The notes: generated from the sequence alone by a model not told the origin. A stretch of DNA of 39,334 nucleotides from Centipeda periodontii DSM 2778 (GCF_000213975.1 NZ_GL892076.1:400944-440277), one strand, 5' to 3'. Numbered from the stretch's first letter, positions 1 to 8,611 are shown. Numbers and translations are program-made.

Positions 1-1035
1 TTTGCTGACGAGCTGAACAATCTTGGCGTGCGCGTCGCGAACCTCGAAAAGCACGCGGATATGGTGAAGTGGAACGGCGAGCTGCGCTACACCTATGAGC
101 GTGTCGGCGGCGAATTCGTCGGCAAATATGTGGGGCAGCGTCAAACGAACAACGAGCTGCTCTTCCGCCTCAATCCGACCGCCGAGGTGAACGACCACTG
201 GTCGGTCAAGGCACGCCTCGACGCGAAGACGAATCTGAAGTCCGACGCGGGAAATAACGGCACGGTCAAACTCAAGCGTGCGTGGGCGGAGGGCAAATAC
301 GGCTCGACCACGATTCGACTTGGTAAATTCCCGGTCTTCACGGAGCAGGGCGTGCTCTTTGATGATAACATGTCGGGCGCATCCCTGATGCTCGGTGCAG
401 AAAAGCCGGTCTCGGCAACGATTTACGCCGGTCGCTATAACCTTGAAGGCTCTGCATGGGGGGACGAGATCACCGAGGCGAAAGAGGCGGGGCTCTACAC
501 CGGCGGAACGGCGGCAAACATGCAGGGGATCACGCTGAACTGGGATCCCTCGGAGCGGTTCCACCTCGGGGTGGATTACCTGCGGCTCGGCAACAACAAG
601 CTCCTGACGGGCATGATGGGGGTAAAGGATCCGCTGAATTACTACGGTGCCGGCATCACCTACCGTCCCGTGCAGACGGTCTATCTCTCGGGCGGCTACT
701 GGAAGACGAACAGCCACGAAAGCGCCGAGATCAAAAAAGAGCACATGAAGTCGTACAACATCGAACTTGGCTACAAGGGAGCGGACGAGTCGGATCCCGG
801 TTCGTTCGGTATCTACGCCGCCTATCGCTACATTGGCGGCATGGGCACGATCGCCCCGACCTTCGACGGTGCGATGTGGAACACGAAGGGCTGGGAAATC
901 GGCGGTCAGTACACTGTCCTCAAGAACGTCGTCGGCTCGCTCATCTACTTCCACGGCAAAGAGATTTTCTCTGCCGAGCCCGAGGGCAAGACCGGCATCA
1001 AGAAGGGCTTCGCCCGCGTCGAGTTCTTCTTCTGA
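1..1035 (+). CDS. Outer-membrane porin, C-terminal part (5' end outside window)
   Basis: The reading frame is already open at base 1 and runs 344 codons to a TGA, so the N-terminus (signal peptide and probably an S-layer homology domain) lies upstream. The first residues (ADELNNLGVRVANLEKHAD) look like the coiled-coil linker that follows the SLH domain in Negativicutes porins. The rest alternates short polar and aromatic strands (ELRYTYERV, VYLSGGYWKT, SFGIYAAYRYIGGMG), as in a beta-barrel, and the chain ends in FARVEFFF with the terminal Phe used for outer-membrane insertion. Expected role: diffusion channel and tether between outer membrane and peptidoglycan. The family assignment comes from sequence style and the C-terminal signature. 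A strong terminator follows directly. Confidence 0.85.
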   Translation, partial: FADELNNLGVRVANLEKHADMVKWNGELRYTYERVGGEFVGKYVGQRQTNNELLFRLNPTAEVNDHWSVKARLDAKTNLKSDAGNNGTVKLKRAWAEGKYGSTTIRLGKFPVFTEQGVLFDDNMSGASLMLGAEKPVSATIYAGRYNLEGSAWGDEITEAKEAGLYTGGTAANMQGITLNWDPSERFHLGVDYLRLGNNKLLTGMMGVKDPLNYYGAGITYRPVQTVYLSGGYWKTNSHESAEIKKEHMKSYNIELGYKGADESDPGSFGIYAAYRYIGGMGTIAPTFDGAMWNTKGWEIGGQYTVLKNVVGSLIYFHGKEIFSAEPEGKTGIKKGFARVEFFF

Positions 1036-1059
1036 TTTCTCCCTCTCTCCACGAACCGA

Positions 1060-1089
1060 ATACCGCCGGAAAACCGGCGGTATTTTTTT
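1060..1089 (+). terminator. Rho-independent terminator of the porin gene
   Basis: A 10-bp perfect stem (ATACCGCCGG / CCGGCGGTAT) closes an AAAA loop and is followed by seven T. It starts 24 bases after the porin stop codon. Confidence 0.93.
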
Positions 1090-1110
1090 GCGTAGGACTG
1101 CGGCAGCCCC

Positions 1111-1141
1111 TTGACCTCGCTCCCGCCTCATCATGTATACT
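1111..1141 (+). promoter_or_regulatory. Likely promoter of the esterase gene
   Basis: TTGACC and TATACT lie 19 bp apart, a slightly long spacing, upstream of the esterase gene and downstream of the porin terminator. Seen by eye only. Confidence 0.45.
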
Positions 1142-1211
1142 AACAGAGAAGCAGTCACAGAATACGCTGCATATTCATCGTCACCCGCTTCTGAGAAAAG
1201 GAGATGAAGCA

Positions 1212-2211
1212 ATGAAGATCCGTTCCATTCGGAAGATCCTTGCGGCCGCCGTTCTTGCATCCGTCCTCACATGGGCTCCGCAGGCAGCACTCACTGCAGC
1301 GTACGAGCAGCCCGCGCACGGTCTTATCCTCACGGGCGAGGTGAAGCAGGCATACATCACGGAGAAGATGCAGGCATTCTTCCATCCCGCGCCGGACGCA
1401 GCTCCTCCTGCATTCGAGCTGCCGGACGGCTGGACGATCGCACATGAGCGCATCAACGGCGTCACGGTCGACCGCATCACACCCGCGGAGAAGCGCTCTG
1501 ACCGCGTGCTGCTCCAGCTGCACGGCGGCGGCTACATCATGGCACTCACCGACATGCACCGCAGCCTCGCCGTTCGTCAGGCAGTCCTGATGAACGCGGG
1601 CGACATCTACTGCGTGGACTACCGCACGGCGCCCCCCCCACCTCTATCCCGCGGCGCTCGAAGATGCCGTGCATGCATATGAGGGCATTCTTGCGCGCGG
1701 GATAACGGCAGAGAACATCATCCTCGTCGGAGATTCTGCAGGCGGCAATCTCGCGCTGGGCCTCGCACTCTATTTAAAGGACCACGGCATTGCACAGCCG
1801 GGCGTGATTGCGCTCGCCTCCCCGTGGACGACAATGGAACACCGCGCGGGCACATCGCGCACGACGAAGGCAGCGGCGGACCAGGTGCTCGGCATCGGCA
1901 CGCCGCTCTACGGTCCCGTACAGACGGGCGACTACTCTGGCGGAGCCTTTCCGCGCAGCGACCCGCGTCTCTCGCCGATCTACGCCGATCTCAGCGGGCT
2001 CCCGCCGATCCTCATCCAGACCGGCGGCAACGAACTCTTCCTGACGGAGAACGAGGAGCTCGAGCAAAAGGCGGCTGCGGACGGCGTCACGGCAACGCTC
2101 ACCGTCTATCCCGGCATGCCGCATGACTTCGCCCTGCTCTTCCCCGAACTGGAGGACTCTGTCCAGTCACTGCAGGAGATTGCAGACTTTGTAAATAGGT
2201 ACATGGATTGA
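1212..2211 (+). pseudogene. Secreted alpha/beta-hydrolase (HSL-type esterase), frameshifted in a C8 run
   Basis: Two frames join to one esterase. The first part starts at an ATG behind GGAGATG, has a signal peptide (about residues 1-29), then HGGGY at residue 104, the oxyanion-hole motif of hormone-sensitive-lipase-type esterases. The second part carries the nucleophile elbow GDSAGGN and the catalytic His context GMPHDF. The frame breaks at a run of eight C at 1632-1639; with seven C it would read YRTAPPHLYPAALEDA, very close to the usual TAPEHPYPAALEDA, giving about 332 residues. The acid residue is uncertain (GGNELFLTEN has no clear Asp). Either this is a real inactivating or phase-variable slip, or a sequencing error in the homopolymer. 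Role if active: hydrolysis of short acyl esters outside the cytoplasm. Confidence 0.8.
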
Positions 2212-2223
2212 GGCGTAAACGGC

Positions 2224-2264
2224 AAAATCCCCCTGCGTTCGTATCGTGAATGCAGGGGATTTAT
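2224..2264. terminator. Bidirectional terminator between convergent genes
   Basis: AAATCCCCCTGC pairs with GCAGGGGATTT (one bulged C) around a 15-base loop. It lies between the convergent esterase and malic-enzyme genes, with a TTTT run on the minus side. Confidence 0.7.
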
Positions 2265-2282
2265 CATATGCAAAATGCCGTG

Positions 2283-3911
2283 TTAATACTCTGCCTTCCA
2301 GACCATTTCATCCACAGCGGCCTTTACATCCGCGACCGCGCGTCGGTTCAGTCCCTGCTTCACGGCACACTCCGCAACGGCAACAGCGACGGCGGCAGAG
2401 AACTCAATGAGGCGCGTAACGGGCGGAATGACGGCAGCGCCCTTTGCCTCGGGCGTAAGGAATGCGCCGAGTGAATGCGCCGCGGCCGAGATCATCTCAT
2501 CGGTCACGAGCTTCGCGTCGACCGCCATGCTGCCGAGTCCGAGTCCCGGATAGATGAGTGCGTTATTCGCCTGTCCGATCTCGTAGGTCGTGCCCCGGTA
2601 GGAGACCGGATCACGCGGAACGCCGGTCGCAACCAACGCACGCCCGTCCGACCAGCGAATGAGGTCCTCCGCTGTCGCCTCGGCAAGCTCCGTCGGATTG
2701 CTCAGCGGAAAAATGATCGGACGATCACACCACGATGCCATCGCTCGCACGATCGTCTCCGTGAACGCGCCCGGCATTGTCGACGTGCCGACAAGGATGG
2801 TCGGCTTTACCGCCATCACGGCGGCCGTAAGCATCGTGAGCGAATCCGCATGGTCGAACTCGCTGCGTTTTCGCGCGAATGGCTTTTGCTCCGGCGTCAG
2901 GTCGCCCATGTCGTCAAAGAGGAGGCCCTGCTTGTCCACGAGGTAGAAATGCCCGCGCGCCTCCTCCTCGCTGAGCCCCTGCTCGACCATCTCGCGGCAA
3001 ATACGGCTCGTGATGCCCGCGCCCGCCGTCCCCGCGCCGAAGCACATGTATCTCTGCTCCGTGAGCTTCTGCCCCGTGATCTTCATCGCGCCAAGGAGTC
3101 CTGCGAGCGTGATGATGCCCGTCCCCTGACAGTCGTCGTTGAAGACGGGATAGGTCTTCTGGTACCGGCGCAGAATCGGCGCGGCGTTCCGCCGTCCAAA
3201 GTCCTCGAAGTGGAGATAGAGGCGTGGGAAAAGCCGCTCCGCCGTCTGCACAAAGGCATCGATGAAGTCGTCGTATGCCTTGCCCCGCACGCGTTCGTGA
3301 CGATTGCCGAGGTAGAGCGGATCCTGCAGGAGGCTCTCGCGGTTCGTCCCGCAGTCGAGCATGACCGGCAGCACCGACGCGGGGTCAATTCCCGCTGCTG
3401 CGGTATAGACCATCAGCTTCCCGACGGCGATATCGGCACCGTTCGTCCCCCAGTCGCCGATGCCGAGAATGCCCTCTGCGTCCGTTGCAACGATGAGACG
3501 GATCTCCCGGTCGCCCGCCGCCTGCCGCAGCATCGTCTCGACCGCCTCCGGGTGATCAATCGAGAGATATGCCGTCTCCTGCGGGTTGATAAACTGCTCG
3601 CTGTACTGCTCAATGCTCTCGGCGATCACGGGATCGTAGACAATCGGCATGAGCTCTGCGATATGCTGACGAAACACATAGTAGAACAGGCGGCGGTTGC
3701 GGTTGAACACGTCCATCAGGAAGCGGCGCTTCTCGAGCCCCGAGCTCTTGCGCTCCATCTGCTGATAGATGCGCTGCGCCTGCTCCGCAATCGTGTCAAC
3801 ATGCGACGGCAGGAGGCCCGTAAGTCCAAACTGTGCGCGCTCGTCAGCACGGAACGCCGTCCCCTTGTTTTGAAACGGATCGCTCAACAGAGCATACCCT
3901 TTCTTGTCCAT
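2283..3911 (-). CDS. mleA: Malolactic / NAD-dependent malic enzyme (MleA/MleS type)
   Basis: A 542-residue cytoplasmic enzyme converting L-malate to L-lactate and CO2 (malolactic) or to pyruvate with NAD reduction (malic). The start was chosen at the ATG behind AAAGGAGG with 5-6 bases of spacing; the frame is open 40 codons further upstream without a ribosome site. Visible motifs: IVYDP (Tyr92), VGKLMVYT (Lys165), the metal ligands in HFEDFG (236-237) and FNDDCQGTG (260), and the dinucleotide loop FGAGTAGAG (291-299). Length and almost every block ([37 protein letters not shown]) resemble the lactic-acid-bacterial malolactic enzyme I remember, more than E. coli SfcA (about 565 residues). Motifs cannot separate malolactic from malic activity. 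No malate permease or LysR regulator is adjacent. Confidence 0.9.
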   Translation of the reverse strand: MDKKGYALLSDPFQNKGTAFRADERAQFGLTGLLPSHVDTIAEQAQRIYQQMERKSSGLEKRRFLMDVFNRNRRLFYYVFRQHIAELMPIVYDPVIAESIEQYSEQFINPQETAYLSIDHPEAVETMLRQAAGDREIRLIVATDAEGILGIGDWGTNGADIAVGKLMVYTAAAGIDPASVLPVMLDCGTNRESLLQDPLYLGNRHERVRGKAYDDFIDAFVQTAERLFPRLYLHFEDFGRRNAAPILRRYQKTYPVFNDDCQGTGIITLAGLLGAMKITGQKLTEQRYMCFGAGTAGAGITSRICREMVEQGLSEEEARGHFYLVDKQGLLFDDMGDLTPEQKPFARKRSEFDHADSLTMLTAAVMAVKPTILVGTSTMPGAFTETIVRAMASWCDRPIIFPLSNPTELAEATAEDLIRWSDGRALVATGVPRDPVSYRGTTYEIGQANNALIYPGLGLGSMAVDAKLVTDEMISAAAHSLGAFLTPEAKGAAVIPPVTRLIEFSAAVAVAVAECAVKQGLNRRAVADVKAAVDEMVWKAEY

Positions 3912-4011
3912 AATTTCCTCCTTTTCGTCAGTGAAACACTCTTGCATTCGGTATTCGAGAAAAGCCCTCCGATTTCCTGCTGTACACAATTTATAATCTG
4001 CTGCCGCATAC

Positions 4012-4041
4012 TGGACAGGCACATTCCTCATGCGTTACAAT
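4012..4041 (+). promoter_or_regulatory. Promoter of the small GNAT gene
   Basis: TGGACA and TACAAT, each one mismatch from consensus, are 18 bp apart. The expected start leaves a leader of only about 15 bases before the ribosome site at 4048-4056. Confidence 0.65.
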
Positions 4042-4062
4042 ACGGGCAAAGGAGGAATCACC

Positions 4063-4338
4063 ATGCAGATTCGATACGAAGCCGAGCACTGCCGCAGTGC
4101 GGCGTATGATGGAGAGAAACGCATCGGGGTCGCGGAGTTCGACGTGCAGGACGGACGCTGGGTCATCACCCATACGGAGGTCGATCCCGCCTACGGCGGT
4201 CAGGGGATCGCACGCAAACTAATCGAGGCGCTCATTGAGGCGGCACGCAGCAGCGAGGCAAAGATCGTCCCTGTCTGCTCCTACGCCGAGAAGATGATGC
4301 GCAGAAAGGAAGCGTACGCAGACGTGCTCGCGGACTGA
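4063..4338 (+). CDS. Small GNAT-family N-acetyltransferase (YjdJ type)
   Basis: 91 residues, starting at the ATG behind AAAGGAGG (7 bases spacing); an upstream in-frame ATG at 4030 has no ribosome site. This is the minimal one-domain acyl-CoA-binding fold (Pfam Acetyltransf_CG/YjdJ group): beta strands at the N-terminus, HTEVDPAYGGQGIARKLIEAL carrying the acetyl-CoA pyrophosphate loop (GGQGIA), then KIVPVCSYAEKMMRR with the short C-terminal strand typical of this group. Substrate unknown. It is monocistronic, divergent from the malic enzyme, and ends in a hairpin terminator. Confidence 0.85.
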   Translation: MQIRYEAEHCRSAAYDGEKRIGVAEFDVQDGRWVITHTEVDPAYGGQGIARKLIEALIEAARSSEAKIVPVCSYAEKMMRRKEAYADVLAD

Positions 4339-4350
4339 GCAGAGGCATGC

Positions 4351-4396
4351 GAAAGGGCTGCTGTACGAAGTTGTCTTTCGTACAACAGCCCCTTTT
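4351..4396. terminator. Terminator between GNAT gene and flavodoxin
   Basis: An 18-bp imperfect stem around GGGCTGCTGTACGAAG / CTTTCGTACAACAGCCC, followed by CCTTTT. The gene pair is convergent, so it may serve both. The stem resembles the one at 19502-19541 (GGGCTGTTGCACGAAG), so this terminator is itself a repeated module in this genome. Confidence 0.8.
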
Positions 4397-4412
4397 CCAT
4401 ACATCCCTTTTC

Positions 4413-4847
4413 TCACCCGACCGCCTTTGCCATTGTCTCACCGAGTGCGGTGCACGCAGCGAGCGCGTCGTCGTCCGGCTCGCTCTCACAGGTCACGCCG
4501 TCCGCGACCATCACCGCACCGGCGTCCTTCGTGCGCTGTGTCCACGTTTCCATGAACGCACCACCGCCCCAGCCGTACGAGCCGAACAGACCGACCTTCA
4601 CGTCCTTCAGCTGGCTCTCCGCCTCGGCGAAGAACGGCTCGAACTCGCCGTCATCGAGCTCCTCCGTGCCGCAGGCGGGGCAGCCCATCAGGATGCCGTC
4701 GTAGTCCGCGATCCGATCCGCCGAGAAGTCGCCGACGCGGATGAGTTCGACGTCCGCGCCGCCCTTTTTTACGCCCGCGACGACTGCATTTGCCATTGCC
4801 TCGGTGTTGCCCGATCCGCTCCAAAATACCACTGCAATCTTTGCCAT
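4413..4847 (-). CDS. Flavodoxin
   Basis: 144 residues, the usual length of a short-chain flavodoxin, an FMN-carrying cytoplasmic electron-transfer protein that can replace ferredoxin. The phosphate loop SGSGNTEAMA is at residues 10-19; the two isoalloxazine loops are GCPACGTEELDD and FGSYGWGGG; the chain is acidic. The ribosome site GGGAGG sits 8 bases before the ATG. A promoter with a Fur-like palindrome lies upstream, which fits induction when iron is scarce. The gene stands alone between two convergent/divergent neighbours. Confidence 0.95.
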   Translation of the reverse strand: MAKIAVVFWSGSGNTEAMANAVVAGVKKGGADVELIRVGDFSADRIADYDGILMGCPACGTEELDDGEFEPFFAEAESQLKDVKVGLFGSYGWGGGAFMETWTQRTKDAGAVMVADGVTCESEPDDDALAACTALGETMAKAVG

Positions 4848-4886
4848 CTGAAAATCCTCCCTTGGATGATTCGTTTCGTTTCCCTG

Positions 4887-4915
4887 ATGATAACATTTAT
4901 CAGATTTCGATGCAA
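4887..4915 (-). promoter_or_regulatory. Flavodoxin promoter
   Basis: On the minus strand TTGCAT and TATCAT are separated by 17 bp. The -10 element overlaps the palindrome at 4888-4902. Confidence 0.65.
4888..4902. promoter_or_regulatory. Possible Fur-type operator over the flavodoxin -10
   Basis: TGATAA-CAT-TTATCA is a perfect 6-3-6 inverted repeat, and CTGAT/ATCAG extend it to an overlapping dyad (4884-4903). The GATAA half-site resembles the Fur box. Its place on the -10 of a flavodoxin gene suggests iron repression; this is inference. Confidence 0.45.
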
Positions 4916-4940
4916 TCTATTTTGAAAATTTTTCTCATTA

Positions 4941-4969
4941 TTGTTTGTGCTTGACAGGAGTGCTATACT
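4941..4969 (+). promoter_or_regulatory. Likely promoter of the copper ATPase gene
   Basis: TTGTTT and TATACT are 17 bp apart and the -10 carries an extended TGC. A TTGACA at 4951-4956 has no -10 at the right distance. Transcription would cross the repeat at 5001-5125. No clear CopY or CsoR operator was recognised. Confidence 0.5.
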
Positions 4970-5000
4970 GTAACGCAAAGGCTTCTATAAGATTACACAA

Positions 5001-5125
5001 AGCGCCCCTTCCACCGCTTGCGCAGTCCCCCTCCCCCCGTACCGACGGGGGAGGCTTTGAGTTTACGGTATCTTACCTGCCACGGCGGAGGACGTGCCGC
5101 GCTTGCAAGGCGATCAGGGCGCTTG
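5001..5125. repeat. REP-like double unit 1
   Basis: The left half is a good copy of the repeat in reverse orientation: GCGCCCCTTCCACCGC, then CTGC-GCAA-GCGG hairpin (reverse), then CTCCCCCCG/CGGGGGAG hairpin. The right half is a decayed copy ending in GGGCGCTTGT. It lies in the leader of the copper ATPase gene. Confidence 0.8.
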
Positions 5126-5162
5126 TGAGGAACGGCGTTTTCTGACGATAAAAGGAATCTCC

Positions 5163-7802
5163 ATGCAAAAAGAAACATTCAACGTCACGGGCATGACCTG
5201 CTCGGCGTGTTCGGCGCGCGTGGAGCGCACCGTAAAAAAGATGGAGGGGACGGCGGATGTGTCCGTCAATCTCCTCACGAATACCATGACGCTCGCCTAC
5301 GATGCGGCGGTGACAAGCCCCGCCGCCATCATCGCCGCCGTTGAGGATGCGGGCTACGGCGCGAGTGTCAAGGGCGCTGCGGGCGCGTCTGCCGCCCCCG
5401 CAGAGGCGACGGGTATGGACGCGGCAGAGAAGGCAATTCGCGCGATGCGCACGCGCCTCGTCCTCTCCATTTTCTTCCTCCTGCCGACGATGTATATTGC
5501 GATGAGCCCGATGCTTGCAATGTGGGGCATCCCCTACGCAGAGGGATTCAAAGCGGTGTTCTGGGGCGCAGAGAATGCGCTGACGTTTGCACTCGCACAG
5601 TTCGTGCTCATCCTCCCCATTATGTACCTCAACCGCGCGTACTATGTCAACGGATTCCGCAATCTCCTGCACGGCGCGCCGAATATGGACTCGCTCGTGG
5701 GCATCGGCTCGATGGCATCCGCGCTCTTCGGCGTGTTCGCGATGTTCCGCATGAGCTGGGGGCTGGGGCACGGCGATCTCGCACTCGCAGCGGAGTACAG
5801 TACGAACCTCTACTTCGAGTCGGCAGGCATGATCGTGACCCTCATCACGGTCGGCAAATATCTTGAGGCGCGTGCAAAGGGACAGACGACAGGCGCACTC
5901 AAGGCACTGATGCAGCTCGCGCCCGACGAGGCAACGGTGCTGCGCAGCGGCGTCGAGGCGACCGTCCCCGTGGCAAACCTCGCGCTCGGCGATACTGTCA
6001 TCGTGCGCCCGGGCGCACGCATCCCCGTGGACGGCACGGTCACGGAGGGTGCAACGAGCGTGGACGAGTCCGCCGTGACGGGCGAGTCCATGCCGATTGC
6101 AAAAACAACGGGGGATCGCGTGACCTCGGGCACGCTGAATGTCGAGGGCACGATCCGTTTCACGGCGACGCGCATCGGTGAGGACACGACGATCCGTCAG
6201 CTCATCCGTCTTGTGGATGATGCGAGCGGATCGAAAGCGCCCATCGCGCGCCTTGCCGACCGCGTGTCGGCGGTCTTTGTCCCCGTGGTGATCGCGCTCG
6301 CGCTCACGGCGGGCGGCGTTTGGCTGCTGATGGGCGCGAGCGTGGAGTTCGCGTTTTCCATCACGATCTCCATTCTCGTCATCTCCTGCCCCTGTGCGCT
6401 GGGCCTCGCCACGCCTGTCGCGATCATGGTCGGCACGGGGCGCGGTGCGGCGCACGGCATTCTCATCAAGTCGGGCGAGGCGCTTGAAACCGCCGGAAAC
6501 ATTGATACCGTCCTCATGGACAAGACGGGCACGCTCACCGAGGGACGCCCGCATCTCGTGAGCATCCACCCCATCGGGATGCCTGCCGACGAGCTCGTCG
6601 CACTTGCGGCGGCGCTTGAACAGGGCAGCGAGCACCCCATTGCCGCCGCGATCACGGACTATGCTGCGGAACGGGGGCTGAACGCTCCCACCGCCGCGGA
6701 TTTTGCGGCGGTCTTCGGCAAGGGCGTGCGCGCACGTGTGGCGGGTGCGGATGCGGCGGCGGGCAATGCGGCTCTGCTTGCTGAGCTGGGCATTCCCCTC
6801 CCCGATGCTGTGGCGGCGGCACTTGCCGCGATGGCAGAGCGCGGCGAAACAGCGCTCGCCATCGTACGCGCGGGGCGCATCGTCGGGCTCCTCGGCGTAC
6901 GCGACGCAGAGAAACCAACGAGCGCGACGGCCGTTGCGCAGATGAAGCGCATGGGGCTGACCCCCGTCATGCTCACGGGCGACGACGAACGCACGGCACG
7001 GACGATTGCCGCACGGCTCGGCATCACGGAGGTCATCGCGGGCGTCCTCCCCGCCGACAAGCGCGCCCATGTGGAGCGTCTGCAGGGCGAGGGGCATCGC
7101 GTCGCGATGATCGGCGACGGCGTAAACGATGCGCCCGCGCTCGTACAGGCGGATCTCGGCATCGCCATCGGCGCGGGCACGGATGTCGCAATCGACAGCG
7201 CGGATGCCGTGCTCGTGCGCAGCGACCTCCTCGACGCCGTGAGTGCCATTCGCCTCTCGCGCAGCGTCATGACCAACATCAAAGAGAACCTCTTCTGGGC
7301 GTTCTTCTACAACGTCATCGGCATTCCGCTCGCGGCAGGCGCGCTCTATCCGGCACTTGGCATCAAGCTCTCGCCGATGATCGGGGCAGCGGCGATGAGC
7401 CTGTCGAGCGTCTGCGTCGTGCTGAACGCCCTGCGTCTGCGCTTCTTTGCCATCGCGCACGAGCCGGCGGCAGAGACGGAGCGCACGCAGCACGAAGCAA
7501 CGATCACTCCCATCGCAGCAGCGATGGATGATACAGCGGCACCTGCCGCGGATGAACAGGCGGCAGATACTGCCGCCGCACAGGGAAAGGAAGATATCAC
7601 CATGGAAAAGACCATTCACGTCAAGGGCATGACCTGCCCGCACTGCGTCAAGCACGTCACAAAGGCACTCTCCGGCATGGACGGCGTCACGGATGTCGTC
7701 GTCGACCTCGAAGCGGGCACGGCGAAGTTCAGCGCCGCGCGCGAGATTCCAAACAATGAGCTCGCCGCCGTCCTCGATGATGCGGGCTACGAACTGGGCT
7801 GA
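5163..7802 (+). CDS. copA: Copper-translocating P1B-type ATPase with C-terminal CopZ-like domain
   Basis: 879 residues, starting at the ATG 7 bases after AAAGGA. It pumps Cu(I) out of the cytoplasm. Domains in order: N-terminal heavy-metal-associated domain with GMTCSAC (Cys13, Cys16); membrane helices from about residue 97; actuator loop TGES (306-309); CPC metal site in the membrane (409-411); DKTGT with phosphorylated Asp453; SEHP; MLTGDD; GDGVNDAP; two last helices. Then comes an Ala-rich linker and a second metal-binding domain with GMTCPHC (Cys825, Cys828). This last domain is the size of a free CopZ chaperone. CPC plus CxxC marks the Cu(I) group rather than the Zn/Cd group. A terminator follows. 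Confidence 0.96.
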   Translation: MQKETFNVTGMTCSACSARVERTVKKMEGTADVSVNLLTNTMTLAYDAAVTSPAAIIAAVEDAGYGASVKGAAGASAAPAEATGMDAAEKAIRAMRTRLVLSIFFLLPTMYIAMSPMLAMWGIPYAEGFKAVFWGAENALTFALAQFVLILPIMYLNRAYYVNGFRNLLHGAPNMDSLVGIGSMASALFGVFAMFRMSWGLGHGDLALAAEYSTNLYFESAGMIVTLITVGKYLEARAKGQTTGALKALMQLAPDEATVLRSGVEATVPVANLALGDTVIVRPGARIPVDGTVTEGATSVDESAVTGESMPIAKTTGDRVTSGTLNVEGTIRFTATRIGEDTTIRQLIRLVDDASGSKAPIARLADRVSAVFVPVVIALALTAGGVWLLMGASVEFAFSITISILVISCPCALGLATPVAIMVGTGRGAAHGILIKSGEALETAGNIDTVLMDKTGTLTEGRPHLVSIHPIGMPADELVALAAALEQGSEHPIAAAITDYAAERGLNAPTAADFAAVFGKGVRARVAGADAAAGNAALLAELGIPLPDAVAAALAAMAERGETALAIVRAGRIVGLLGVRDAEKPTSATAVAQMKRMGLTPVMLTGDDERTARTIAARLGITEVIAGVLPADKRAHVERLQGEGHRVAMIGDGVNDAPALVQADLGIAIGAGTDVAIDSADAVLVRSDLLDAVSAIRLSRSVMTNIKENLFWAFFYNVIGIPLAAGALYPALGIKLSPMIGAAAMSLSSVCVVLNALRLRFFAIAHEPAAETERTQHEATITPIAAAMDDTAAPAADEQAADTAAAQGKEDITMEKTIHVKGMTCPHCVKHVTKALSGMDGVTDVVVDLEAGTAKFSAAREIPNNELAAVLDDAGYELG
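7602..7802 (+). CDS. Possible internal start giving a free CopZ-like chaperone
   Basis: Inside copA and in the same frame, an ATG follows GGGAAAGGA with about 10 bases spacing. Translation from here would give a 66-residue one-domain copper chaperone (MEKTIHVKGMTCPHC...), close to the usual 68-70 residues of CopZ. The sequence immediately upstream is a low-complexity linker, as if a copZ gene with its own ribosome site had been fused in frame to copA. Use of this internal start is inferred, not shown. Confidence 0.4.
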   Translation: MEKTIHVKGMTCPHCVKHVTKALSGMDGVTDVVVDLEAGTAKFSAAREIPNNELAAVLDDAGYELG

Positions 7803-7818
7803 GACTCCGAACATAGGA

Positions 7819-7857
7819 AAACGGTCATGCGGGAATGCTCCTGCATGACCGTTTATT
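7819..7857 (+). terminator. Terminator of copA
   Basis: AAACGGTCATGC pairs with GCATGACCGTTT over 12 bp, followed by ATTT. It starts 17 bases after the copA stop. Confidence 0.8.
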
Positions 7858-7944
7858 TGCGGCAAAAACAGGAAAATCTCTCGATGCGTCGAATATAACA
7901 AATGATAATAATTTTTTGAAAGAATAGAGAAAGGTGTGTCTCCG

Positions 7945-8469
7945 ATGAAAAAACTTCTCCTCCCCCTCATCTGTGCCATGCTCCTCGCCCTCTGCGGCGG
8001 ACGCACAGCGCAGGCATTTGCCACGATGCCACTCATTGACAACGTAAGCCCTGCCGAATATGTAGAGTTTGTCAATACATTTTTGGAAAAACCGACCTTT
8101 ATGCGTGCCCCGACGTATGATGCGGGTGCGTCCCGTCTTGCAGGTCACGATGTCTATACGTCACGCACGCAAAACGGCACCATTGTGCAGCTGCATACAG
8201 ACGGAGAGAACATTTCCTATCTGAACATCACGTTCAACGAGGACAGCGAGGACGCAGTCTACGATGTCTCAAGTCTGAGTGTAGCGACCTACATCGCATG
8301 CGACATGAGTGAGTCCGAAATCGATGCGATCATTGCTATGGAGAGTGTGCAGGAGGACAACGCCTTTACCGACAGCATCTACTGCTCTGCCGCACAGCGC
8401 ATGATTACATCGCGCACGGTTCTGGATGGCACGAACAGCACCGTCGTGCTCTCCGCCTCGCCGAACTGA
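7945..8469 (+). CDS. Secreted protein of unknown function
   Basis: 174 residues; the ATG is about 10 bases after GAGAAAGG, preferred over a GTG nine bases upstream. Residues 1-25 form a signal peptide (MKKLLLPLICAMLLALC, cleavage near TAQA/FA). A Cys at residue 17 has no proper lipobox before it (LAL-C), so a lipoprotein is unlikely. The mature part is acidic and rich in Ser, Asp and Thr (NITFNEDSEDAVYDVSSLS) with two further cysteines that could form a disulphide. I do not recognise the family; it may be a small periplasmic protein of about 150 residues. It is monocistronic with its own terminator. The upstream AT-rich stretch (7890-7920) probably holds the promoter. Confidence 0.75.
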   Translation: MKKLLLPLICAMLLALCGGRTAQAFATMPLIDNVSPAEYVEFVNTFLEKPTFMRAPTYDAGASRLAGHDVYTSRTQNGTIVQLHTDGENISYLNITFNEDSEDAVYDVSSLSVATYIACDMSESEIDAIIAMESVQEDNAFTDSIYCSAAQRMITSRTVLDGTNSTVVLSASPN

Positions 8470-8486
8470 TCGGTCCGACACCAATG

Positions 8487-8518
8487 CTCCCATGTTGAAC
8501 ATCCACATGGGAGTTTTT
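8487..8518 (+). terminator. Rho-independent terminator
   Basis: CTCCCATGT / ACATGGGAG, a 9-bp perfect stem with a 9-base loop and a TTTTT tail. Confidence 0.9.
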
Positions 8519-8554
8519 GTATGGGCTGCTGCAAAGTATACCGCACATATTTGA

Positions 8555-8583
8555 TTTACAAAATGACAGATTTATCCTAGAAT
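8555..8583 (+). promoter_or_regulatory. Promoter of azlCD
   Basis: TTTACA and TAGAAT, one mismatch each, with 17 bp spacing, about 16 bases before the ribosome site. Confidence 0.7.
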
Positions 8584-8611
8584 AAGTAAATCAATTTGTG
8601 AGGTGGTTTGT

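Noticed and set aside
456-1211. Upstream extension of the first esterase frame into the porin gene
   Set aside because: The frame happens to be open, but the signal peptide and ribosome site put the start at 1212.
2475-4109. 544-codon open frame opposite the malic enzyme
   Set aside because: Arg-rich translation without motifs, no ribosome site, entirely inside a well-supported gene.
4951-4956. TTGACA as -35 box of copA
   Set aside because: No -10-like sequence at 16-18 bp; TTGTTT with TATACT at 17 bp is better.
5073-8075. 1000-codon open frame on the minus strand across copA
   Set aside because: It is the mirror of a clear P-type ATPase; the product is Arg/His/Cys-rich and lacks any known motif. 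Such frames are common opposite GC-rich genes.
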